NCBI GenBank assembly: GCA_000746015.1
Contig: JQKK01000012.1
Coordinates: forward strand, 62,001 to 126,000
From: Lachnospiraceae bacterium MA2020
GTDB lineage: Bacteria > Bacillota > Clostridia > Lachnospirales > Lachnospiraceae
Reading direction: 5' to 3'
Length of the DNA: 64,000 bases
Below are positions 27,456 to 36,500 of this stretch, piece by piece. The notes below the pieces were generated by a model. The model was not told the origin of the DNA. It did not search any database and was given only the letters and a program-made list of their open reading frames with translations. Position 1 is the first letter of the stretch, and every line of letters starts with the position of its first letter. Position numbers and translations under genes: made by a program.

Positions 27456-28166
27456 GTGGCTGATGAGAAAAAGAGACCATTAAAGTATACAATACTTGTG
27501 ATTCCAAATAATGGAGGTAAGGTCAAGGAAATCAGATTATCATTCGATTTCATCATAATACTTACGGTTATGTGTATAGGTATGCTGCTTTGCGGCATAG
27601 GTTATCTGACAAGCCATGCGGCGGAGCTTGAGAGTGACAGACTTCAGGTATTTGCATGGAAGTCAAGATACGAAGTCACAGAGAGCGCAAACGCTATACT
27701 GCTTGCGGAAAATGAGAGTCTTCAAAGCGAGATAGATAAGCTTAAAAGCCAGATGGATATGAAAGATTATCTTGAGCAGCAGACTACATCTGCAGAAGCT
27801 ACCAAGTATATGCCTTCGGGACTTCCTGTTGGAGGACAGGTTTCTGTTCCGTCTGCTTATTCAAGCGACATAGAGGGCATTACTTTTACGGTCGGATATG
27901 GCGCTAAGATTGTTGCGACAGGTAATGGCAAGGTCATATCAGTCAAGACAGACAGTAAGTATGGATATATCGTCACCATAGACCATGGTAATGATTATGT
28001 ATCATATTACTGCTATAAGGCACAGCCTTTTGTAAGTGAAGGTGATGAGGTCACACGAGGACAGTCGATATATCTCGTAGGCGAGGATGAGCCACAGCTG
28101 ACCTATAAGATCACATATCAGGGCAACCCGGTAGACCCTAATGCTGTAATGGATGCAGCAGGATGA
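27456..28166 (+). CDS. Membrane-anchored LytM/M23-like protein, zinc ligands lost
   Basis: The protein has about 236 residues. A single hydrophobic segment (about 27-48, FIIILTVMCIGMLLCGIGYL) anchors it, followed by a coiled-coil stretch (about 55-110) and a C-terminal duplicated-hybrid/LytM-type domain (about 125-232). The fold is recognisable in GYGAKIVATGNGKVIS, YGYIVTIDHGNDYVSYY and FVSEGDEVTRGQSIYLVG. The catalytic H-x3-D and H-x-H positions are occupied by other residues (PQLTYKI stands where HLHFE is expected). It is therefore probably an inactive amidase activator or scaffold, as with EnvC and NlpD. GTG 27456 lies seven bases after GGAGGG; an upstream in-frame TTG 27441 overlaps that site and is rejected. 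Confidence 0.82.
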   Translation: MADEKKRPLKYTILVIPNNGGKVKEIRLSFDFIIILTVMCIGMLLCGIGYLTSHAAELESDRLQVFAWKSRYEVTESANAILLAENESLQSEIDKLKSQMDMKDYLEQQTTSAEATKYMPSGLPVGGQVSVPSAYSSDIEGITFTVGYGAKIVATGNGKVISVKTDSKYGYIVTIDHGNDYVSYYCYKAQPFVSEGDEVTRGQSIYLVGEDEPQLTYKITYQGNPVDPNAVMDAAG

Positions 28167-28236
28167 TCAGATAGAGTAAATGTCAGATTAATATGCCGTT
28201 TACTGTATCATAAATAAGTGAAAGGAATAAAAAACG

Positions 28237-29613
28237 ATGGAGTTAAAGAATTCATGGCTGTCATATACTGCAGCTCAGAAGAAAGAACTTGAGAAAGTCT
28301 GCTCAGGTTACAGAAATTTCCTTGATGAAGGAAAGACTGAGAGAGAGTGCGTTGATTTTGCAGTTGCTGCAGCTGAGAAGGCAGGATATAAGAATCTTGC
28401 CGATATAATCAAGAAGGGCACAAAGCTTAAGAGCGGAGATAAGGTTTACAGCAGCTACATGGGCAAGACTATCGCTCTTTTCAATATCGGAAGTGAGCCT
28501 ATAGAGTCTGGCTTAAATATCCTTGGAGCACATATTGACTCCCCAAGAATGGATGTTAAGCAGAATCCACTCTATGAGGATAATGAGCTCGTATATCTTG
28601 ATACACACTACTATGGTGGTATCAAGAAGTATCAGTGGGTTACAGTTCCGCTCGCTATCCACGGTGTTGTTGTAAAGACAGATGGTACTACGATCGACGT
28701 AAATATTGGTGAAGAAGAGGATGATCCGGTATTTTGCGTGACAGATCTTCTCATCCACCTTGCTGCAGATCAGATGGAGAAGAAGGGTGCAAAGGTCGTT
28801 GAGGGTGAAAACCTCGATGTTCTCTTTGGAAGCATGCCTATAAAGACAAAAGAAAAAGAGGCTGTAAAGGCTGGCATCCTTGAGCTTCTCAAAGAAAAGT
28901 ATGACATGGAAGAAAGAGATTTTGAGTCTGCGGAGCTCGAAGTCGTACCGGCAGGCAAGTCAAGAGAAGCAGGACTTGATCGCTCTATGATAATCGGCTA
29001 CGGTCAGGATGACAGAGTATGCGCTTATACTTCACTTCTTGCTTTCCTTGATGTCAAGAAGGTAAAGAGGACAGGTGTATGCCTTCTAGTTGATAAGGAG
29101 GAGATCGGAAGCGTTGGCGCAACAGGTATGCAGTCACATGTTTTCGAAAATGCTCTTGCAGAAGTTATGAATGCTATGGGCGCATATAATGAGCTTTCAC
29201 TTAGAAGGACTCTGGCTAATTCCAAGATGCTTTCAAGTGACGTAAGTGCTGCTTATGATCCACTTTATGCATCACAGTTTGACAAGAAAAATGCTGCTTT
29301 CTTTGGTAAGGGAATCGTATTTAATAAATACACAGGTGCAAGAGGAAAGTCTGGCTCAAATGATGCAAATGCAGAGTATTTTGCACTTGTTCGTTCTATC
29401 ATGGAGTCAAATAATGTTGCATACCAGACTGCAGAGCTTGGAAAGGTAGATGCCGGCGGCGGCGGAACAATTGCATATATTATGTCGTTATATGGCATGG
29501 ATGTTATTGACAGTGGTATGGCAGTGCTCTCGATGCATGCTCCATGGGAAGTAACAAGTAAATCTGATATCTATGAAGGTTACAAGGCATATAAGGCGTT
29601 TATCGAGAATTGA
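28237..29613 (+). CDS. M18-family aminopeptidase
   Basis: This is a cytoplasmic dinuclear-zinc aminopeptidase of 458 residues that removes N-terminal, often acidic or neutral, residues from peptides. Metal- and catalysis-linked segments are visible: LGAHIDSPRMDVKQNP (first metal histidine and aspartate), LLVDKEEIGSVGATGMQ (catalytic glutamate pair), SSDVSAAYDP, and the late SMHAPWEVTSKSDIY with the final histidine ligand. The length matches M18 enzymes from clostridia. It stands alone, with GAAAGGA before the start and a terminator after it. No special regulation is evident. Confidence 0.94.
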   Translation: MELKNSWLSYTAAQKKELEKVCSGYRNFLDEGKTERECVDFAVAAAEKAGYKNLADIIKKGTKLKSGDKVYSSYMGKTIALFNIGSEPIESGLNILGAHIDSPRMDVKQNPLYEDNELVYLDTHYYGGIKKYQWVTVPLAIHGVVVKTDGTTIDVNIGEEEDDPVFCVTDLLIHLAADQMEKKGAKVVEGENLDVLFGSMPIKTKEKEAVKAGILELLKEKYDMEERDFESAELEVVPAGKSREAGLDRSMIIGYGQDDRVCAYTSLLAFLDVKKVKRTGVCLLVDKEEIGSVGATGMQSHVFENALAEVMNAMGAYNELSLRRTLANSKMLSSDVSAAYDPLYASQFDKKNAAFFGKGIVFNKYTGARGKSGSNDANAEYFALVRSIMESNNVAYQTAELGKVDAGGGGTIAYIMSLYGMDVIDSGMAVLSMHAPWEVTSKSDIYEGYKAYKAFIEN

Positions 29614-29654
29614 TGCTTGTACGTCTTTACTTTAAAACTTCACTGTGATAAACT

Positions 29655-29694
29655 AATGCTGTGCAAACGTTTTATTTTTGCACGGCATTTTTGC
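29655..29694 (+). terminator. Rho-independent terminator after the aminopeptidase
   Basis: AATGCTGTGCAAA pairs with TTTGCACGGCATT, with one G-T wobble, around a nine-base loop. A T-run follows. It lies 40 bases after the aminopeptidase stop. Confidence 0.82.
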
Positions 29695-29739
29695 GTGTTT
29701 TTTGATTATATTTTTTATGATATTTAGGAGGTTTTTGAA

Positions 29740-30027
29740 TTGAATAAAAAATTACATACTGAAGCTGTAGATACATTATTTGACGCTGTTTTAAGCCTTA
29801 AATCAAGAGAAGAATGCTATACATTTTTTGAGGATCTTGCAACTGTAAATGAGATTCTTTCTCTTTCACAGAGATTTGAAGTTGCAGGAATGCTTAGAGA
29901 GCACAAGACATATCTGGAAATTGCGCAGAAGACAGGAGCGTCTACTGCAACAATCAGCCGCGTAAATCGTTCGCTTAATTACGGAAACGACGGCTATGAA
30001 ATGGTATTTGACAGAATAGGTAAATAA
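29740..30027 (+). CDS. YerC/YecD-family TrpR-like DNA-binding protein
   Basis: This 95-residue all-helical protein belongs to the TrpR-related YerC/YecD family common in Firmicutes. The helix-turn-helix is visible at about residues 55-80: HKTYLEIAQKTGASTATISRVNR. It lacks any visible enzymatic part. The target genes are not established for this family. The start is TTG 29740, eight bases after AGGAGG, and the stop abuts the stop of the oppositely oriented DUF1836 gene without a spacer. Confidence 0.92.
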   Translation: MNKKLHTEAVDTLFDAVLSLKSREECYTFFEDLATVNEILSLSQRFEVAGMLREHKTYLEIAQKTGASTATISRVNRSLNYGNDGYEMVFDRIGK

Positions 30028-30642
30028 TCATTTCTTTTTCCGTTTTAGGCTGTCATCTTCAGGCATGAGATCGATAAGCTTTTCAATCATAAGCTTTTTT
30101 ACATAAGCATCGAAACTGAGGCTGCAGATAAAAGCAAAGAGGTATAAAAAATCTCTGTCCTTTTCATCTGCACCTTTGCAGGTTTCGAGAGCCTCGTCCG
30201 CTTTTTCTTCTATAAATTTCTTTAAGTCTTTTACCTGTTTCAGTGACTGTTCAAACATCTCATCATATATATCAGAGAGTCTGAGACCATCATGTTTGTT
30301 GAAGTATTTATCTGTGATAGGTCCTAGTAATTTTTTGATGTCTGAAATAGAGAGAAAGTTTTTAAAATAGTAAATGAATATGAGCATTAAGATATGGTCT
30401 TTGCCGTATTTTTTACGCACCGGAGGTGGTAAAAGATCATTTTTAGCATAATTATTGACCATGGTCTTTGTCATGATCTTGTCATCACTGTAGCGACGGG
30501 TATTATCGAGATTGCGTTCCATGAAAGTTGTCAGCTGATCCATATATAGGTCTATATTTGGGATATCATCAGACTTGATGTAATCCATGCGGTCGATGCT
30601 CGCAAGTATACTGTCTATAAGATTGTCTCTGTCAAATGTCAT
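30028..30642 (-). CDS. DUF1836-domain protein
   Basis: This 204-residue protein of unknown function matches the DUF1836 pattern: an N-terminal MerR-like segment (MTKTMVNNYAKNDLLPPPVRKKYGKDHI) followed by a helical region (LMLIFIYYFKNFLSISDIKKLLGP). The helix-turn-helix character suggests DNA binding, but no target is known. A basic KKKK tail is visible. It faces the signalling block divergently; 124 bases separate it from the EAL gene. Its stop directly abuts that of the YerC-like gene, so any terminator would have to lie within coding sequence. Confidence 0.88.
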   Translation of the reverse strand: MTFDRDNLIDSILASIDRMDYIKSDDIPNIDLYMDQLTTFMERNLDNTRRYSDDKIMTKTMVNNYAKNDLLPPPVRKKYGKDHILMLIFIYYFKNFLSISDIKKLLGPITDKYFNKHDGLRLSDIYDEMFEQSLKQVKDLKKFIEEKADEALETCKGADEKDRDFLYLFAFICSLSFDAYVKKLMIEKLIDLMPEDDSLKRKKK

Positions 30643-30711
30643 AAGATTACACTCACTTTCAACAACTAATTGATCTTCAAAGGTGTTTCACTTGCTTATT
30701 CTATCATGTTT

Positions 30712-30720
30712 TATGATATA
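30712..30720 (+). promoter_or_regulatory. Extended -10 promoter of the c-di-GMP block
   Basis: TGATATAAT is a perfect extended -10 element (TGnTATAAT). A convincing -35 element is not seen at the usual spacing. It lies 46 bases before the start of the EAL gene. Confidence 0.6.
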
Positions 30721-30766
30721 ATGTCACTATTACAGAGGGGAAGATTTTTAAGGGGTATGAAATGCG

Positions 30767-32146
30767 ATGAATTTATTAGGGATTGTTAAAGAATATAGCA
30801 GTCTGATCCTTGCTATTGGCATAGTCGGTTATTTTATATACTCAAGACACAAAATGCAGGTCAGAGAAAAAGATATCCTGCGTACCCGTGAGCTTCAGAC
30901 GGGACTCTTAAACGAAAGAGCGTTTATCGATGCTCTTAATTCACTTACACAAAAACAACAGTTAAAAAAATATGCGCTTGTTTATTTTGATATAGTCAGA
31001 TTTGGGCTTATCAATGAACGATATGGCATGGATATAGGCAATATCATCCTAAAGGAATATGCAAGATGGCTTGAAAAAATAGCAGATAAGGATGAGATAC
31101 TGTCAAGGCAGACAGGAGACAGATTTATTGCAGCTGTAAAAAAAGAACATCTTGGCGGGTTTCTTCAGGAAATAAAATCACACGAATTTGATATAGAGTA
31201 TGAAAAAAGAAATTATCGTATAAATGTGAGTACCAGATCGGGCGTATATAGTGTAGATAAAGATATCCCCGGAGAGGAGATCATATCAATAGCCCATGCC
31301 GCTCTGCATTATGGCAAAACAGTTAAAAAGAAAGACGTTACCTTTATGACAGAAACACTGTCAATGGAGATAAAGGAACAAAAAAGACTTGAAAATGACA
31401 TCCCTCTTGCAATGGCTAATGAAGAGTTTAAGGTTTATTATCAGCCCAAGGTAGATATTACAAACATGAGGCTTTGTGGAGCAGAAGCTCTTGTTAGATG
31501 GCATAAGGGAGATCAGGTCATAAGCCCAGGAAAGTTTATACCGCTGCTTGAGCAAAATGACCTTATGTGCGATATGGATTTTTATATGCTGCGGCATTTA
31601 TGTGCAGATCTTTCAAAATGGATAGTAAAGGGAATTGTTCCTCCGACAGTATCTATCAACTTTTCCCGCAGGAATTTTTCTAATGAAAATGCTGCCGATG
31701 CTATTGATGAGATAGTAAGGGAATATCATGTACCAAAGAAAATGATCGAAATAGAGATCACTGAGACGATAGATGAATTTCCTATAAGTGTTTTGAAGGC
31801 GTTTGTAGACAGGCTTCATAGGCTTGGATACAAGGTTGCGGTAGATGATTTTGGTTCCGGAAGTTCATCGCTCAGTTTACTCCGGGAAGTGACATTTGAC
31901 ACTCTTAAGATAGACAAAGGATTTGTAGACAGGGCATATGCTAAGGATCTTACTATATTAAGCTATATTATTAAGATGGCGAAGGCTCTGAATGTAGATG
32001 TATTAGCAGAAGGTGTAGAGAGAAAAGAACAGCTTGATACACTTAAAAGTCTTGGTTGTGAAGTGATACAGGGATATTATTTTGACAAGCCTCTGACAAA
32101 ATTGGAATTTGAGGAGAGGATAATCATAGGGGGATACAAAAAATGA
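30767..32146 (+). CDS. Membrane-anchored c-di-GMP phosphodiesterase (degenerate GGDEF + EAL)
   Basis: The protein has 459 residues with one N-terminal helix (about 8-23). A GGDEF-fold domain (about 35-180) has the signature degraded to TGDRF, so cyclase activity is unlikely. The EAL domain (about 200-455) is intact: EALVRW, SINFS, EITET, VDDFGSG, LKIDK, AEGVE and QGYYF are all present, as expected for an active enzyme that linearises cyclic di-GMP. The degenerate GGDEF half may serve as a GTP-binding or dimerisation module, as known for similar tandem proteins. Its last four bases overlap the HD-GYP gene, so two phosphodiesterases of different families are probably coupled. Confidence 0.92.
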   Translation: MNLLGIVKEYSSLILAIGIVGYFIYSRHKMQVREKDILRTRELQTGLLNERAFIDALNSLTQKQQLKKYALVYFDIVRFGLINERYGMDIGNIILKEYARWLEKIADKDEILSRQTGDRFIAAVKKEHLGGFLQEIKSHEFDIEYEKRNYRINVSTRSGVYSVDKDIPGEEIISIAHAALHYGKTVKKKDVTFMTETLSMEIKEQKRLENDIPLAMANEEFKVYYQPKVDITNMRLCGAEALVRWHKGDQVISPGKFIPLLEQNDLMCDMDFYMLRHLCADLSKWIVKGIVPPTVSINFSRRNFSNENAADAIDEIVREYHVPKKMIEIEITETIDEFPISVLKAFVDRLHRLGYKVAVDDFGSGSSSLSLLREVTFDTLKIDKGFVDRAYAKDLTILSYIIKMAKALNVDVLAEGVERKEQLDTLKSLGCEVIQGYYFDKPLTKLEFEERIIIGGYKK

Positions 32147-33486
32147 ACAAGCTGAAGGCTGTAAAGGGTGTTATAAAGAAGCTGTTAGTGATACTGTTTA
32201 TCATTCTTGGAGTATTGCTGATCAGCTTCGTTATCCATATCCATGAGATAAATCTTGAAAATTCCATGCTTAGGGAGATCGACCAGGAGTCTACGGCAAC
32301 GGATGTCATGATCGATATACATCCAAGAGGACAGGTTACTGATAAGTGGGAAAAGGATAATGCGTTCCCTAATAAGATAATCTATGCAAGGATATACGAA
32401 GCAACGGTCAATAACAACTCTGATGGTCTTATGCTGGACTGGAGCATAAGGCTCAATATAACGGAAGACTGTTTTTTGAATAATGCCTGGTGCGGTACAG
32501 TGGAAGTGCATCAGCTTATAAATGGTACGGAAAATGTCCAGACTATAGATCTTAGAAACTATGATGAAAAAGATATAGAGCTTGTGCATTATGTGGCAGG
32601 TCAGGATCTTTTGATACCTCTGTCAAGTGGAGACTATATAGTATATCATTCGGATGGCACAGGTGTTTCGGGAGAATCACCTCTTGGAAACAGCAAAAAC
32701 AGCTCCGGACAGGCAAATGTCGGACTTATAATGTACTCTGAAAGCGGGGATGTGGATTTCTCAGATTTTAAGCTTGATTATTATATCAAAAAATCTTATC
32801 TTTCCGGCGATGATGGATTTGCTTTTACCGTATTATTTGCTGCATGGCTGTTATTGTTTATGTTTTCACTTGTAGTATCTGCATTGGTACTGCATTTCGA
32901 GGGAAGACTTTACAGCAGGAATCGTCTTGTAGAAGAATCATTCAGGTTGTGTGCGGCTATCGCAGATATGAAGGATCCATATATTAAAAACCATTCGCAC
33001 AGGACTGCGAAGTATGCAAAAATGATAGCGGAGCAGATGGGCATGGCAAAGGATGATTGTGAAAATGTATATTATGTAGCAATGCTTCATGACATAGGCA
33101 ATTATTTTGTAGCAGAGCAGATATTGAGAAAGAGCGGAAGTCTTTCAAGGGAAGAGTTTGAAGCAATAAAGAATCACACCAGAAAAGGAGCAGAGATGCT
33201 TGAGGATATGGAATCTTTGCCTCATGTGGTTGAGGGAGCCCTTTATCATCATGAGCGCTATGATGGAAACGGATATCCTACAGGAATAAAAGGTGATGAG
33301 ATCCCACTTATAGCTAGGATAATATCTGTAGCAGATGCTTTTGATGCTATGAATTCAGACAGAGCTTATAGAAACCGCCTTCAGTCAGAAAGCATAAAAA
33401 GGGAGCTTAGAGATAATAGTGGCTCACAGTTTGATCCTGTGATCGTGGGAGTTTTTATGGAGATCATTGATAAGATTCAATTTTAA
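32143..33486 (+). CDS. HD-GYP-domain c-di-GMP phosphodiesterase with extracellular sensor domain
   Basis: The protein has 447 residues. A helix at about residues 12-33 and a second at about 228-252 bracket an extracytoplasmic domain of about 190 residues (N-terminal sensor, no family recognised). The C-terminal HD-GYP domain (about 265-445) retains its residues: HSHRTAKYAKMIAEQMG, MLHDIGNYFV, IKNHTRKGAEM, and HHERYDGNGYP followed by ADAFDAMNSDRAYR. It probably hydrolyses cyclic di-GMP in response to an outside signal. The start overlaps the EAL gene (ATGA). One change from the common HDIGK (lysine to asparagine) is noted. Confidence 0.92.
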   Translation: MNKLKAVKGVIKKLLVILFIILGVLLISFVIHIHEINLENSMLREIDQESTATDVMIDIHPRGQVTDKWEKDNAFPNKIIYARIYEATVNNNSDGLMLDWSIRLNITEDCFLNNAWCGTVEVHQLINGTENVQTIDLRNYDEKDIELVHYVAGQDLLIPLSSGDYIVYHSDGTGVSGESPLGNSKNSSGQANVGLIMYSESGDVDFSDFKLDYYIKKSYLSGDDGFAFTVLFAAWLLLFMFSLVVSALVLHFEGRLYSRNRLVEESFRLCAAIADMKDPYIKNHSHRTAKYAKMIAEQMGMAKDDCENVYYVAMLHDIGNYFVAEQILRKSGSLSREEFEAIKNHTRKGAEMLEDMESLPHVVEGALYHHERYDGNGYPTGIKGDEIPLIARIISVADAFDAMNSDRAYRNRLQSESIKRELRDNSGSQFDPVIVGVFMEIIDKIQF

Positions 33487-33512
33487 TTTAAGCAGGTATC
33501 AGATATATAATC

Positions 33513-36500
33513 ATGAAAACTTTGAGAAAAAATACAATTCTTTTTTTATTAGCAATATTTTTGAATATATTGGGGATATTTATTACATGGAAAGTAAATG
33601 TTCCTGCCTTTTTTAATATCCTGGGTACTGTGATGGCCTCATATATTATCGGTCCGATATTAGGGAGTGTTGTTGCTGTATGCAGCAGTGGTATTTGCTA
33701 CGCTTTTTTAAGAAATGGCCTGTTCTATATGATCTCTGATGTGGCAACGGCTGTATTTATCGGGGTAGCGGCACGAAGAACTAAATTTTTTGAAAACGTG
33801 AGCAGCTTTATAATCATAACGACATCAGCATCTTTTGTGCGAGGTGCATTTATGATGCTCGTTAATGGTATTTTTATGGACGGAATGACACCACTTGAGT
33901 TTCCAAATGCTGTCATAACAGAACTGAATGGTGTTTTAAGGACAGAAATGATAAGCGATTTTGTTGCAGCATTATTTATATCGTTTTTGGATCTTCTGAT
34001 GGCAAATACCATAATGTACATCTATATCAATATAGCTAAGTTTATAAAGAAAAAGAAAAGGGCAAAGGAACTTAAAAAGGCTTTGGGAGGTAAGATCTCA
34101 TTAGGCATTTTGGCAGTTGCATTTTTGATCCCACTCACCTATGTTCAAAAGGCTGAGGCTGCATCATCTATCAACTTTGTAGAAAGAGTGTATGGCGCTG
34201 ATAATGGACTTACCGGTGGATGTGCAAATGATATCGATCAGACTGATGACGGCTCGATGTGGATCGCAACATATGGTGGATTATATCGTTTTAACGGATC
34301 TAAATTTGAACTTGTTACTCACATAGATGCTGTCAGAAGCGTGCAGTCTCTTTTTAAGGATGACAGGGGACGCCTTTGGATAGGCACTAATGGAAATGGG
34401 CTTACTATCGCAAATGGTGCATTAGATCATTTGACAGTCAATGTAAAAACAGGCCTTCCATCAGATACTATAAACGATATTATACAGGATACAAATGGAC
34501 TTTATTATATAGCTACAGACAATGGTCTGGTCACAGCTAACTATGATGGAAAAACATTTAAGATCGTAAATGTGCTCAAAACGGCCGGCAAAATATCAAA
34601 GCTTGTGGCCGATGATCATAATAAGGTAGTGGCAGTAAATTCTGAAGGTAAGATGTGGCTTCTTTCAGAAGGACTGGTAGTAAATGATCTTACTCCAAAA
34701 GATCACGAGGTGAGGGTTGCAAGATTTTCACCCGGTGGAGTTCTGTTTTCCGGTACGAATAAGGGCAGGATAGATAAATACTCTATTGAAAACAACAAGT
34801 TTTCTTATATTGGATCTGTGAAGACGGAAGATTTTAAAAAGATAAACGACATTTATTTTGATACCTCAAATACTATATATATCGCTGCTGAGAATGGTAT
34901 AGGGTACATTGCGGATGACTGGAGTGTTAATGTCATTGAGAGCGGAAGATTTAACAATTCAGTGGAAGCGATATTTAAGGACTATCAGGGAAATATATGG
35001 TTTGCATCATCCAGATGCGGATTGCTGACACTGAGTAAGTCAGTATTTAAGGATCTTTTTAGACTATGTAATGAAAAACCCGAAGTAGTAAATGTAGTCA
35101 GAGAATGGAATGGCATGTATTATGCAGGCACAGACAGCGGTCTTGTGATACTTAACGTTACAAGCGGGCGCAGTGTAAACAGTGATATTACAAAGTTTTT
35201 TGATTCTGACAGAATAAGAACGATGGAAAAACTTAAATCGGGCAATCTTCTTATTGCAGGCTACAATAACGGACTTATTGAATTGAAAAAAGATGGAAGC
35301 TTTTCAAGATATATGGCTAAGGAATCGCCTGAGTTTAATGAAAAATCGATAAGAGTCGTAAAACAATTATCGGATGGCTCGATCGTTGTTTCATATAATG
35401 AAGGACTTGCCTTCTTAAAAGATCATAAGGTTGTTAAGAGCCTTTACCTCGGAAGGGAGCTTAAGCAGTCAAGGATCTTAAATATACTTGAAATGTCTGA
35501 TGGTCTTTTACTTGCAGGAACGGATGGCGATGGTGTATTAAAGATACAAAATGGTGAAGTCAGAGGGTATATTTCAAAAGAATACGGACTTAGCAGCGGT
35601 GTTGTATTGCGTATCGTAAAGAATAAAAAAGGTACGGGGACATTTATACTCACAGGCAGCGGACTTTGTTTTTTGGATGAAAATTTTAAGATAAGAGAAT
35701 TAAAAGGTATTCCTTATTTTAACAATTATGATCTTTATATGGATGACAGTGATACTCTGTTTGTTTTAGGTGGAGCAGGTATCTATGTAGTTAATTATGA
35801 AGATTATATATCTTCAGACGGAGATCTTAAGTATAAACTGCTGGACGTAAAGGAAGGCCTGCCGGGAAGTCTTACAAGTAATTCGTGGAATTGCGAAGAT
35901 GGTAAGGGTAATCTTTATCTTGCCGGTAATAATGGTGTCTATGTACTAAATATAAATAACTATCAGTCTGAGGTTAAGGATTACCGTTCTGAGCTTTCAA
36001 GCATAAAGATAAATGATGAAGAGCGGGTTGTATTTACTGATGATACTATTGTTCTGCCAAAGGGAACCAATAGCCTTGAGTTAAATATATGTATCAATAA
36101 CTTCACTATGACTGATCCGTATGTAAGATATTACATGTCAGAGGTTGATAACAACAAGACGACGATACACCAAAGTGAGCTCGAAGCGATAAATTACGGC
36201 TCAATCCCATACGGTTTACATGAGTTCCATATTGAACTGTTAAATGAATATGGAAGGACTGTTTCGGATAAGGTCTATCATTTTCAGAAAGAAATGGAAA
36301 CGCATGAGACATTTAAGTTTAGAGTATACTTCTACTTTATGCTTGCGCTGGTCATGTCGTTTTCAATAGTTTCGATCGTACTTGTAAGTGTTGCTTCGAT
36401 GACAAAGAGACAGAAAGGCGAGCATGACAAGGTTGTAGCAAGACTTGAAAGAGAAAAGGCTCAGGCATTTGAAAGAGCACTGCGCTCAGAGGAAGATGCA

